This document shows positions 21,772 to 33,281 of a stretch of 64,000 nucleotides of DNA, in pieces. Source of the stretch: Mytilisepta virgata (taxonomy: Eukaryota; Mollusca; Bivalvia; Mytilida; Mytilidae); the NCBI GenBank assembly GCA_028015205.1, contig CM051518.1, positions 59,599,978-59,663,977 on the forward strand. Reading direction: 5' to 3'. The notes beneath the pieces were generated by a model. The model worked only from the letters and a program-made list of their open reading frames with translations, did no database searches and was not told the origin of the DNA. Each line of letters begins with the position of its first letter. Position 1 is the stretch's first letter. A program made the position numbers and the translations under genes.

Positions 21772-24700
21772 ATGCCCAAAAAGGGTAAAAAAGGAAAGAA
21801 GAAGGGGGGAAAGAAGAAGAAAAAGACAGTAGTTGGAGCTGAAGATATTATACAGCGATTTTATAAGTGTTATGAAAGAAACTGTGCCGTGACTGATTCA
21901 CAGATGTGTCAAGGTGTTAAAAAAGCTCTAAAGGCATGTCAAGAGAATACAACTGTTCTAGAAAAGGTATAATGTCAGTATAGATTGAAGAATGTTTTGC
22001 AGAAAGTGTGTTTGACTCTGATTTTAATTGACAGAGGTCCCGTTTCCTTCACCAATGAAATTTTGCTGAAGGTGACATGACTCTCCAATAAAACAAAGGA
22101 ACCATGACATCTCTATTGTTGGTCTCTTGCATAAATTTTTTTCATTTCCTTTAACCAAAATTTCAAATCCAATGAAATGTTATAAATTTTACATATTAAT
22201 ATGCATGTAACCTCTGATGTAAAAAGTAAAAAAAAAACATAAATAAATTATTTTGACAAATGGTTTAGAATCCTCACATTAAAGTTCAGTTTTAATTTTT
22301 TTAGTGATGACTATTATTTATTTGTTACAGAGACAGTCAAGCCTTTGAAGTACTTATAATGAAGTATTACCAATAGTTGAAAATGTTAATTTAAATTTTC
22401 AGTTTATATTTGAACCAGTTATCCCAGAGAATGAGGGAGATTTACCAGTACTGATAGAACCTCTAATTGCAGCCATAAGACAGGAAAGATATGTATTCAT
22501 TAAAGATTTACATATATGGGAATATCCATTGTCTATAGAAAATGCTGCTACACTGGTAAGTAAACATGGTAAATCTGTTTAAGGTCCCTGAAATGACCCT
22601 TTTTTGTTTGTAATTTAATTTGAAAATGACCATTTAAACTTTCATCACTAGTTTTTATGAATTCTGTTATCATGATTACAAGATGTATATAAATCATGTA
22701 AACCAAATCCGATGGTGGTAGCATGCTCTCCTTGAGTGCTGAAGGTTGCTGGTTTGATCCCCAGACGGGCCAAACCGAAGACAATAGAATTGGTATTTGC
22801 TGCTTCTCCACCAAGCACACAGCATCTAGGAGTAAGAGCAAAGGACTGGTAGGCTCAGAGTCAGTCAGTATTTCATGTCCGGGTTGGGTGTCGGTCTTGT
22901 ACAAGCAGAGTTTCCTATTCATGTCATATCAAAATGTTCTCGTCCTGATATGTGCTTAATTATTGCCACCGCACTTTAAACAATAATGCATCCTTTATCA
23001 TCATTTATTAGTAACAAATCAATGTAGATATTTTAAGATTTGCATAAATAAATGGATTAAAATTATAAAAAAATTACATTATATATTGTTGTACACTGTA
23101 TATACATGTATTTACAAATGGTTTAATTAATGACTGCTACTAAGGGAGAAACCATTTGATTTTTATGGGGGGGGGGGGGGGCTAGGATCAAATGTTTGAT
23201 CCCGCAAATTTTTTCATGGAAATTTTGGTCCTGGATTTTTTTTTCAGTCGCTGTTGCGGCCTTCACTTTTATTTTCATTTAAACCAAAAAATTTCCTGAT
23301 TGACACAGGTCCTGATTTTTTTTTCACACCTAAAGTGATCATATGTTTTTTATGTTGCCAAAATTCTGGTCCTGCCTTTTTATTTTAAATTTGATACTAG
23401 CCCCCCCCCCCCCCCCCCCCCCCCCCGCCCTTAAAAATCAAATGGCTGCTCCCTAAATCAAAATAAAGCCATTTATTTGAATGAAGAAACATCGGAAATT
23501 AGGAAAGGAGACTTCTTGAAACAAACAGTCTACACCTTTTGCCACTAGCTCGAAGTTTGACTGGTGAAGTCTTCTTCAAAATAGTAAAAATGATAATATC
23601 ACTAGCCTGACTCGTGTAGTAAAAATTCCAATAATTACCTTACTTTTTAAAATCAAATTGTTTTCGTTTTGTTCTAAACAGTTGTACCCCAGCTAGTCTA
23701 AAGGTCTAGTGCATGAACAAATTTTTTTACACAGGCTGAGCAGTTGACTTTTTTTATTCACATATTTTGTTACAATATTATTATTATCATTTTCCAGGCA
23801 CTCTTGATAGAGAGGCAGTGTTATCCAGTAAGACTAATTGAACTAATGGATTGTCTGTTAGAACCTTACGCTGCAAAGAGACTGTCTCGATCATTTAATA
23901 TTTGTGAGTCATTAACTCATGTGGTGCTTGATTATAATGAGTAAGTTAACAATTAATCTGTAGTATTTTTACAAGCAAAGAAAGATTATGAAATAAATTC
24001 AGAAATAGGAAAATTAAAGACAAATATATTTGGAATGATTTTGAACAAGAAAGACAAAATGTGTATTTCTTACCACATTTAAAAGAAAATTAATCTTATT
24101 TAGTTTATTTGATAAAGATTCAGTTATCAGCTGAGTTTAATTTATAATTCTAATATGACGGCCTTCAAAGGCTTTGGGACCCCAAGCGTGGTAAAACATT
24201 AGTTGCCATATAAGCTGCAAGTGACTTAGTTGGCTGTTCTAGTGTTACTCCCACCGGAAATCGTTTATCCGCTCAATTTGATTGGTTGTTATTTTTACAA
24301 TTCTGAGAACCGTTGATTAAATTTCTATATTTCTGAATGTTGTTGTAGTTGTTATAAATACATTTTCATTCATTCTGGTGTAGAGTGAATAAAAGTTAAA
24401 TAAATATAACAAAACATAATAAACGGACTTGAACAATGTTTCATCAACGTTTTTAACCATTAATTAATTAAAATTATGATTTCCTCCTAAATCCATGCAC
24501 TGCCCTCCCCCTCCAGTGTTGTCTGCATACGGAACTACACTGTTATTAAACAAGGCTTCACCGTTCACTGTTGGAACGTTCCTTGAACTAGAAGGTGAAA
24601 AGTTCATAGTGGTTGACTATGAAAAACCCTATGCAAATTTGCGGACATTATTTCATACAATCATTATCATCAGGCTGCATCCTAAAGAAATTCAGACACG

Positions 24701-27700
24701 AATCGTGCCTATTTGAGAGAGACTTCTTGAGGGATTCTCAGTCTGACGAGGAATTGGGCAACATGTACGTAATTCCTCCCTGAAGACACCACACATACTG
24801 ATTCAGAAGTATTTTGGAAAAATAATGTACACACACATCATGTGTGAGATAACCGTTGTGTAAAAATCCATTCTCACAATATGACCATGTGAATTTAAAC
24901 CAAATCTTCGATAGGTATAATAAATAAATAAACATTCTTCTCTTCATTTCGTGAAAATCCATACATCTAAACAGAAAAACAGAACCAAAACAGTGCATCG
25001 AACTGGTTTGTTGTACTTGTGACATTGTATGTCAAACTACCAGAAAAGCCAAATATGGCAGAAATTGGAGTTCACCTTAGGTCACGGTAATATAAAAAAA
25101 AACACCGTAATTGTCCTATTAGAATCAAAATTATTCACAAATACTCCAGTTTATCATTGTTTTACCATAGGCTGGCCATTTATGCCTTTATTATTACAAC
25201 TTTTTTATAAAGCCACACATACTAGGTGATAGACACTTTGCTATACATATTTGCATCTTAGTGGGGGTCCCCTGGTTTTAAACAAATATATCTGGAATCG
25301 ACAAACACAGTTGACATACGGGATGGCCTAGCTCTGAGGAGGGTTGCCCTGAAAAATGTCCTAAAATAACCCGAAACATTGAATAAAATACATGTAATAC
25401 AAAACACAATGTAAGGTCAAAGTTGCAATCTATACCGTAAATGGGGGGGGGGAGTGTTATGATCATTAAAAAAAAGTATGTGCATATATACAAAAAGTAT
25501 AAAGAAAAAGTATGTGCATATATAGTAAAAGTATAAAGAAAAAGTATGTGCATATAGAGACAAAGTATGTGCATATACAGACAAGTATGTACATAAATAG
25601 ACAAGTATGTGCATATATAGACAAGTATGTGCATATATAGACAAGTATATGCATATATATAGACAAAGTATGTGCATATATAGACAATTATGTGCATATA
25701 TAGAAATAAGTACATATAAGGCAGCTATGGCGTTCCATAGTATATACTTTAGCATCTGTAATTTGTGTCATCTTGTGTTTTCTTTGATTTCTAGGTTTGG
25801 TGATGAAGGATGTAAAGATTTCTGTAAAGGATTAGAGAAGAATATAACAATGTTGTCATTGAGTATGTGTTACTGTGATCTGGGACCCAAATCAGGACAA
25901 TATCTTGGTGAATTAATATCTAAAACAGCTGTACGGTAATTATCATTTAACAAATTTGAACCATTTCTATTATTAAAAGTTTATAAGATTAATCATATAT
26001 ACATTCATCTTTTAGATTTTGCACAGGAGTAAGTTATCTGTGTTGTTTTGGTATATTTCAGCACAACAGAATATATTTTATGGACAAGTAAATAATCCCT
26101 TCAAAAAGTCACGTGAGTGACAAACTAAATTTATTAGGTGAGCGGTTAAGATTACCATAAAAGGCTTGTTGTATATAGACCATGCTGTTTACTATCCACT
26201 CTTTCATCAAGATTTGGTTGCACATCTGAATGGAAAATAGTAAACAGGGCATGCTAATACAAACCTTTTATGGTAAATGGCAATCTCCACTTAAAAATCT
26301 AACTTTGGCATGTGGCATGACATTTTGCAGGTACAGTCAAAACTGTCTATAAAGGTCAGCTAAGGGACCAGAAAAAAAGTGCCCTTTATGAGCAGGTGCC
26401 CTTTATACAGATGTTAATACATGCTTTGTTTATGAATGGGACTTTTTCACTGTGTCTTTATAGACAGTGTTTTGTTGTATAGAGTTGCCCTTTAAAGCAG
26501 GTTTGACTGTATTTATTTCTCGGTAGCATTGATGAAGGAAGGTGTGGTATATGGAGACCTTCAAAAGTAAAACTGGCAATCTTTGTATGCTATACCTAAG
26601 ATCAGAGTCATAATTGTTATATGGTTAAACTTATAAAACATTTTATAAGAAAATTAAAGGACGGAGGACATACTTTTTCATAACTTTTTATGATTTAAGA
26701 AAAGAAAAAAATTAATTTGTCCCAGTGCCAAGTCAATCGATCTCGGCAGTTTGATGCATTAATTTATATTGTTTGATTATGGCTACATGTATTTCAAATG
26801 TAAGTATTAGATTTGTACTTTTGATCCTAGTGTGCGATTTCCATAAAAAAAAAATTCACCATATTAACATTTTTCATATCATACACTTTCAAAAAAACCC
26901 TAAGTAATGAAGGAGGAATCTTTAGAACTTAATGGTTCATTACTTGCCTTAATTTTTGAAACCCACTGAAAATAATAGTTTTGTTTTTGTTTTTGTTTTT
27001 GTTTTTTTTTGGGGGGGGGGGGGGTAACATACATCTAATGAAGATGTACATGAAGAAATAATTGAAGTTGAGATTATTAGACTTAGAATAAAGACAGAAA
27101 GGAGTGAGGGGTATAAATTTGTAATTTTTTCATATTACCGTTAGTTTTGAGAACAAACTCTTGGTACTTGGTTCAAATGTTTAAATGGCGATTGGTTACA
27201 TCTAAAAGCAAACCAAAAATTTCATGATGTAAAAAGGTTTATTGCAAACATACGTGCAGACTGATCCGACAGTGTTTTGGTATTGATAGAAGAGAAAAAT
27301 AAATGTATAATATGTATGAAGATTTTGTCATGATAGTTTCTGTTTGTTGATTATTTACAGTGAGTTGTATGTAAATGGAAATAACATTGAAAGTGAAGGT
27401 GCTATCTATATAATCAAACTCTGTACAGAACAAGCTGAGTATGAAGCAGTTAAACGAGCTGAGGAGGCTAAGAAAAAGGAAGAAGAGGAGGCTGCTAAGG
27501 CAGAGAGAGGTAGGAAAATGGGGGAAAACATCAACATTAAAATATGTTAGTGAAATAAGAATTTACATACTATAGAATTGAAGGTAGATATGTAGTAAAT
27601 ACCAATAAGACAACAACTGAAATTGGAAAAAACTGAATATGAGATCATTTTCTACAGACTTCTTTTTATTTCTGCATAAAAAGCTCTTAATTGTTTGATA

Positions 27701-30700
27701 TTAAAACATTGTAAATAATTGAACTAAAACCACAAAATGTCTTAAATAAAAACAAAATGCCACAGTGCGTGTAAAACACAAACATATAATATCCAACTAC
27801 TGACAAAGTATCCTGACTTGGGACAGGCACATATGTGTAGCAGGGTTAAAATGAGTTAATTTAGTACTCAGCCTTTTTCCAAGTCAATAACTAAACGTAA
27901 TAGTACTAACTAATGATTGTTCACCTTTATGTACAGTTAGCTGAAGTAGCAAAACCCATGGATAAAAAATCATGATTATAAAGGCAGGTTGAGTTTATGT
28001 CGATTTTTGAACTTTCTGCTTCAGATTTGTAATCAGACTTCTTAATCATGTTTATCAAATCAATACATGTATCATATTTCAGGTTTCCCATTGAAAATAT
28101 CAGCATGGTTCTATTGCACCTCAGTTGTAAAAGTAATGCTATTTCCAATGACCCCTTAAGAATAGAAGTGTATTCGTATCAAAATTTTTGAGCAGAAAAA
28201 TCTTTTAATCAGTTGGATGCTCCATAGAGTTATAAAAATATCTTGTTTGCCATATTACAAATTAGTTTACATGTTGATAGTTCTTAGATTTTTTACATTT
28301 GGGTATGGCAGCATTTACTGTGATCTGTTTTTTTTTGTTGTTGTTTTAGAGAAAGAATTAGGTTATAGATCTGGTGAGATGTCTGCATCTGATAAGGAAT
28401 ACACACCTCCAGGAACAGCTAAAAAGAAAAAGAAGAAAGGTATGTTTCCTAGCCTTAACAAAAAGCAGTTAAACTGTTATAGTTTTTTATTATAATACAT
28501 GTAAATTTAAAGAAATTGATTTAAGTAGATGTTTTTTATGAAGTCGTGGCAACGTCATTGGATTTGATATCAGTTTTTTATCCAAAAAAATTTACATATA
28601 TGAAATATAAAAGTGTTTGTTATTCTTAATCAAGAAAAAATTATTCCAGCATAAATGTTGTCATATGTGCAAATTTCCTCATTAATTGATTAAGCAAATA
28701 TTAATAATGTCACAGTATACATGTACATGTGTACTGTAAATGCGTAAATTATTGCGATGCTTTTATTATTGCGAAAAATGCGACAGGGGTGTAATTGCAA
28801 TAATTTAAACTCGCACTTTGGAATTTTTTGTATGAATGAAGTGGGATTTTTCTCAATATTGCAAAAATTAAAATCATATTTTGGTCTAAAATGACAAAAT
28901 CGCAAGAATAAATACACGCAATAATTTCTGAATTTACAGTATCTAAGCTTGAAATTCATGTTCATAGTTTGCATGGTTTTATATTTGGTAAATGTTCAAA
29001 GTTAAAAAAGCCTTAACTAAAGTTTAAAAGAGATGTGATGATATACCTGTAGGTAAAAAGAAGAAAAAGAAAGAACCTCCACCTCCACCACCTGTGGGCC
29101 CCTGGATATACAAATTACACATCAACGATAATGGAATAGATCGTCTGGCATATGGAAAAGAATTTGCTCCATTGGAATTCATCAGAGATATAAAAAAGTA
29201 AGAAATATATATTTACACAATATAGCAATATTGATTGTGAAAAATTTGTTTAGTGTTGCCAGATTTTAATTGAAACGTGAAAAAAACATTCATTCCGACA
29301 CCCTAAACTTTATTGTTCTGGAAGTAAAGAGAACATACACAATTTTGAATTTAATTAACTATTATCATATTGTTACTTTGTTTTATTTACAAATATTTAA
29401 ATTTTTTGTCATGATAGATTACTGATGTATTCAGAATGTTTTGAAGAACTTGATTTAGATGACAATCTGATTGGTGATTTGGGTGGAAAAGAAATTCAAG
29501 AAGGATTAGAATACAGGAAAGAAGGTTTGATATAAATGATGTGAATATATTAAGTCCAAACAAAAGTATATGTGTTGTTCATGTAGCATGCTGAAAAATA
29601 AATCATAATTGGTAAGAGGGAGGGGTGGGATAATAATTTATTTATATGTTATATTTTTTTACTTTATAAAAGAGACAAAAAATTTTAAAATGAAATTTAA
29701 GGATGATCGCTGGTCTAATAGGAAATAAATAGGATTTGAAATAGGTGTTTTAGTTTGAGAGAACATATGAATAGAAAACAAATAAGCAAGAAAAAAAATA
29801 GGTTCATGTGCTCATTTTAGAGCTGTAAGGCCTTGAAAATTTGCAGGAAATGGGTTTTCTCTGGATTTTTCATTGTCTTTGGATAGACAACTTCAGTCTC
29901 TCAAAATGTATGAAAAAATAAAAAGGATTTCAAAAAATTTTGTCAAGTACCATTTTAAGGTATATATGATTGAATTATAAAAGAAAAAGTAGGGGTTCAT
30001 GGGCAAAAAAATTAATGTTTAAGAAATGGATAATACCCGAGGATTCCGAAAATCTGACAAAAAGACCAAAACATGACCAGCGAGCATCCTTAAGTCAAAA
30101 CAAAATTATATTTGTTGTTCATGTAGCATGCTGAAAAATAAGTCAGAATTGGTTAGGGGGGAGGATAATTATTTATATGTTATATTTTTTTACTTTTTAA
30201 AAGAGACAAAAAATTTTAAAATGAAATTTAACTGTGTCTGATATCTATTATTAAACAGGAATCATAATTAAAGGCTGCCACATTATGAAATACAGGTATT
30301 AATGAAAAGTATTGGTGTTTTAATTAAAGGCTGCCACATTATGAAATACAGGTATTAATGAAAAGTATTGGTGTTTTAATTCGATGATAAATTTTATACT
30401 TGCAGTTATTTTACACAGTAAGAAAACACAGAAGAAACAGATGTATAAAAAATATAAACACTAATTATCACAAATATTCTTTTTTCATAGAAACCAAACT
30501 TGGAGGTGTCAAAGTATTGACGACACACAGAATGAAGACAGATACCTTTAACAGTATTGTAAAACTAGGATCTGGTCTGAAAAAGAAGAAAAAGAAAGCA
30601 GGCAAAAAGGTTTGATTCATAAATTGGTTATTGGAATAAACTCACTGTAATTTAAAATTTAATCAAAGATATATAAAATATTCAAAAGGAATAACTCTAA

Positions 30701-31075
30701 ATACATTCATAAACTCATTTATTTTATTTTGATATACTTGAAATGTCTTTATTTTTTATGTGGACTGAACTTTCATAGTATCAATAATTCATGATATCCA
30801 AGGTCATTTCTTGGTCCTCAGATAATAAAATACATTATATTTACTTCTTAAATCTCAAAATGGCTGGTGTGGCAAATTATTTTAGATGTTCCCTTCAATT
30901 TTGAGATAAAGCTACATCATAACAATTTTTTGTATATTTAATCAATTCTTGACCGTTGTGGTAAGATTTTGGTAAAATTAAATTACTTAATTGGTATGCA
31001 AGGTTAAATTAGAGTTAAATTTCACTACCAGAAATCTTATGAATAAAATTTTTTTTTTTTCAGAAAAAGAAGTGA
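21772..31075 (+). CDS. Leucine-rich-repeat (ribonuclease-inhibitor-like) protein with lysine-rich ends
   Basis: Ten coding exons: 21772-21966, 22403-22555, 23798-23940, 25795-25935, 27361-27509, 28350-28439, 29053-29197, 29418-29524, 30491-30609 and 31064-31075. All introns are GT-AG and the phases match, giving 417 aa. A ttttttag acceptor one base before the ATG implies an upstream 5' UTR exon, not located. Residues 1-18 are almost all Lys/Gly (MPKKGKKGKKKGGKKKKK). Residues about 66-210 and 210-260 contain LRR-type units (THVVLDYNEFGDEGC, ITMLSLSMCYCDLG, ELYVNGNNIESEGA). A Glu/Lys/Ala-rich, probably helical linker follows, then a poly-Lys and PPPPPP segment, a further LRR-like unit (FEELDLDDNLIGDLGG) and a lysine-rich C-terminus. 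There is no signal peptide or membrane segment, so it should be cytosolic, ciliary or nuclear. I do not recognise a specific orthologue; the LRR units indicate a protein-binding scaffold. Confidence 0.8.
22700..22985 (+). repeat. tRNA-derived SINE, copy 2
   Basis: Head with A-box-like ggtggtagcatgctctcc and B-box-like ggtttgatcccc, then the body with tttgctgcttctccaccaag. The tail has gccaccgcactttaaacaat. It lies in intron 2 of the LRR gene in the sense direction. It matches the SINE copies at 740-1112 and 43715-43960. Confidence 0.7.
23144..23454. mobile_element. MITE with G-rich terminal inverted repeats, copy C
   Basis: The left end gggagaaaccatttgatttt is followed by a G run. The right end is a run of about 26 C, then aaaaatcaaatggctgctcc. 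The interior keeps tcctgattgacaca and tggtcctgcctttttatttt, shared with copy A at 5616-5872. It lies in intron 2 of the LRR gene. Confidence 0.8.
24110..25060. other. Intron sequence of the LRR gene, unassigned
   Basis: A 73-codon open frame at 24495-24716 begins MHCPPPPVLSAYG and includes FLELEGEKFIVVDYEKPYA. It looks mildly protein-like but matches no family I know and has no splice context. I leave it as unassigned intron or repeat. Confidence 0.3.
25469..25708. repeat. Minisatellite, period about 20 bp
   Basis: Tandem copies of aagtatgtgcatatatagac with some longer units (tagtaaaagtataaag inserted). Located in intron 3 of the LRR gene, about 90 bases before exon 4. The repetitive frames on both strands (Tyr/Ile/His-rich) are its by-products. 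Confidence 0.85.
26149..26286. mobile_element. Hairpin MITE
   Basis: agattaccataaaaggctt and accatgctgtttacta on the left are mirrored by tagtaaacagggcatgc and ccttttatggtaa, ending ggcaatct. In intron 4 of the LRR gene. Non-coding. Confidence 0.65.
26332..26511. mobile_element. TA-flanked MITE, copy 1
   Basis: Starts tacagtcaaaactgtctata and ends taaagcaggtttgactgta, so the inverted termini CAGTCAAA / TTTGACTG are bounded by TA on both sides. The interior holds gtgccctttat and gtgccctttatacag. An inverted related copy lies at 36059-36217. TA flanks are typical of Tc1/mariner-type insertion (inference). Confidence 0.65.
26640..26840. repeat. Dispersed repeat, related to 19855-20060
   Basis: Shares gatctcggcagttt, atttcaaatgtaagtat and ttttgatcct in order with the copy upstream of the LRR gene. 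Followed by a TTTTTG repeat and G run near 26980-27025. Confidence 0.45.
29544..30235. repeat. About 140-bp direct duplication flanking a MITE
   Basis: The segment at about 29550-29696 (ttgttcatgtagcatgctga ... aattttaaaatgaaattt) is repeated at about 30094-30232 with few changes. A TTAA-bounded MITE lies exactly between the two copies. In intron 8 of the LRR gene. Confidence 0.8.
29697..30093. mobile_element. TTAA-bounded MITE, copy 2
   Basis: Starts ttaaggatgatcgctggtct and ends gaccagcgagcatccttaa: near-perfect 19-bp inverted termini including TTAA. The whole element is the reverse complement of 19376-19778. No ORF. Confidence 0.8.
30265..30380. repeat. Two-copy 56-bp tandem duplication
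   Basis: The unit starting aaggctgccacattatgaaa and ending gtgttttaatta occurs twice back to back with no visible differences. It lies about 110 bases before exon 9 of the LRR gene. Confidence 0.85.
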
Positions 31076-31283
31076 AATATATATATCAGCAGTCTCGTGG
31101 TGTGGTCTATATATTACTCTGACAAGAGATACAGTGCATCGGACGCAATATGATCTGAGAAGTTGTAAACTAAAATGGGAGATTTGGTCTCCGTCAGTGA
31201 CAGACTGACTGTCATTGGCTGAACTGAAATACTCAGAATCTAGCACTGTGTACAACAAGAAACCGGAAAGATGCCACGTTTTT

Positions 31284-32458
31284 AGCTCACCTGGCTACAG
31301 GCCATGTGAGCTTTTGTCATCACTTGGCATCCGTCGTCCATCTGTTAACTTTTCACATTTTAATCTTCTCCTCTGAAACCACTTAGCCAAATGGAATTAA
31401 ACTTGGCAGGAAGCATCTATATAAGGTCCTTTATAAATTTTGCTCATTTCGTCTCAATCAAACCACAAACATGGCCACCTTGGGCAATTGTTGTTTCTGA
31501 TTGGATGAGTTTTCAAAAATCTTCTCCCCTGAAACTGATGGGCCAAATGGAAGAAAACTTGACAGGAAGCATATATAGAGGTTCTTTATAAAGTTTCCTC
31601 ATTTTGTTCCGATCGGACTACAAATATGGCGATAATGGTCAGTTCTTGTTTTTGATTGGCTGATATAAAAAAATCTTGTCCTCTGAAATCGCTTGGCCAA
31701 ATGGAACGAAACTTGACAGGAAGCATCAGTAGGATGTTGTTAATAAAGTTTCCTCATTTTGTCCTGATAGGGCAACAAACATGGCCGCTATGGAAAATTC
31801 TTGTTTCTCATTTGTTGAATAAATAAGAAAAAATTTCTGTGGAACTATTGGGCCAAATGAAACGAAACTTGACAGGAAGCATCTATGGGAGGTTCTTTAC
31901 AAAGTTTCCTCATTTTGTCCTGATTGGACTACAAATATGGCCACCATGGACAGTTCTTGTTTCTGATTGGCTTATATAAAAAGCTGTTTTCCTCTGAAAC
32001 TGCTTGGCCAAATGGAACGAAACATGATAGTAAGCATATATGGGAGGTCCTTTATAAATTTTCCTCATTTTGTCTCGATCAGACTACAAGTATGGCCGCC
32101 ATGGGACAGTTCTTGTTTCTAATTGGCCGATATAAAAAATACTTCCCTTAAATCCTTGGGCCAAATGGAATGAAACTTGACATTAAGCATCTATGGGAGG
32201 TTCTTTACAAAGTTTCCTCATTTTGTCCTGATTGGGTAACAATCATGGCAGCCATAGAAAATTCTTGTTTCTCATTGATTGATTTAAAAAAAAAAATTTC
32301 TGTGGAACTGCTTGGCCAAGTCAAATGAAACCCTCCATCTGTGGGAGGTTTTTACAAAGTTTCTCATTTTGTCCAGATCATGCGACAAACATGGCTGCCA
32401 TAGGCAATTCTTGTTTCTGCCAGGTAAGCGATACAGGCTCAGCCCTCTGAGGCTCTAG
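31284..32458 (+). mobile_element. Helentron/'pearl'-like non-autonomous element with about 155-bp internal repeats
   Basis: The 5' end is a hairpin: AGCTCAC, then tggc, a short loop, gcca, then GTGAGCT. It is followed by tcatcacttggcatccgtc. Seven internal units recur every 153-156 bases (ggccaaatgga at about 31386, 31542, 31696, 31852, 32007, 32160, 32315). The 3' end has ggctcagccctctgagg, a stem, followed by CTAG. The terminal hairpins and CTRR-like end resemble Helitron/Helentron relatives, and bivalve 'pearl' elements have this layout. The same termini occur at 60277-62664. It starts about 210 bases past the LRR stop codon and may lie in its 3' UTR. Confidence 0.65.
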
Positions 32459-32692
32459 TTTATTCACAGCTTTAATAAAAATAAACTATGGTGCATTGAG
32501 ATCTGGAGGAACTACTCTTCACAAGGCATCTCGGTTGTTTATAGGAAAAACATGTTTTTGAAACATGCATGAAGTATATTACCCAGTTTATCAAAATTGT
32601 ACTTGAATGTTTGAGAAGAAGGCCGATTTTCTAATAAATATAAAATATACCATTTATTTAATAACCCTTGGGGATCCAATTGCTCTAAAAAC
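32459..32692. other. Spacer between two repeat elements
   Basis: AT-rich, no feature seen. Confidence 0.3.
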
Positions 32693-33281
32693 ACTGTATT
32701 AATTAAATTTGGAGTAATTATTTAATTTGAAATTTAATTAAATCATGGATTTCATGGATATAATCTTCACTTGGTGTGTGCGCCGCACAGGATTTATATT
32801 CTTCACCTGGCCTGTGCACCGCACAGGATTTATAGTTTTCACCCGGTCTGTGCGCCGCACAGGATTTATAATCTACACTTGGTCTGTGCGACGCACAGGA
32901 TTTATAGTCTTCACCTGGTCTTTGCGGCGCACAGAATTTATATTCTTCACTTGGTCTGTGCGCCGCACAGGATGTTTTACTTTCCCCTGGTTTGTGCACC
33001 ACACAGAATTTATATTCTTCACTTGGTCTGTGCAACATTTATCACCTGGTTCTGTGTGACGCACAGGATTTATATTCATCACTTTGTCTGTGTGCCTGCT
33101 CCAGATTTATATTCATCAGCTTGTCTGTGCAACGCACAGGATTTATATTTATTACTTGGTCTGTATTCCACATAGAATTTATTTACATAGTAACATGCTC
33201 TGATGTGTATTTTTTTGGGGGGAAACTCTGATTTAGTTAAATTCCAAATTAAATAATTACTCCAAATCTAATTAATACAGT
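32693..33281. mobile_element. Inverted-repeat-framed element carrying a palindromic 36-bp VNTR
   Basis: The terminal arms 32693-32737 and 33237-33281 are about 45-bp inverted copies (actgtattaatta, ttggagtaattatttaattt). Between them lie about 11 tandem units of about 36 bp, each with a ggtctgtgcgccgcacagga-type palindrome followed by tttatattcttcac. Because 36 is a multiple of three, long repetitive frames are open on both strands; these are not genes. Confidence 0.8.

Noticed and set aside
22706..22790. Functional tRNA gene
   Set aside because: A- and B-box-like words are present but the arms do not fold into a cloverleaf, and the head is joined to a SINE body found elsewhere.
24495..24716. 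Coding exon in an LRR-gene intron
   Set aside because: It looks mildly protein-like but lacks splice sites in phase with the neighbouring exons and matches no family I know.
25278..25939. Tyr/His/Ile-rich repetitive proteins
   Set aside because: Translations of the 20-bp minisatellite. Only the part of the + frame from 25795 is real (LRR gene exon 4).
32718..33231. CRISPR-like array of palindromic repeats, and long repetitive proteins on both strands
   Set aside because: Units are contiguous with no unique spacers, and the setting is a eukaryotic genome. Open frames exist on both strands only because the period is 36 bases.
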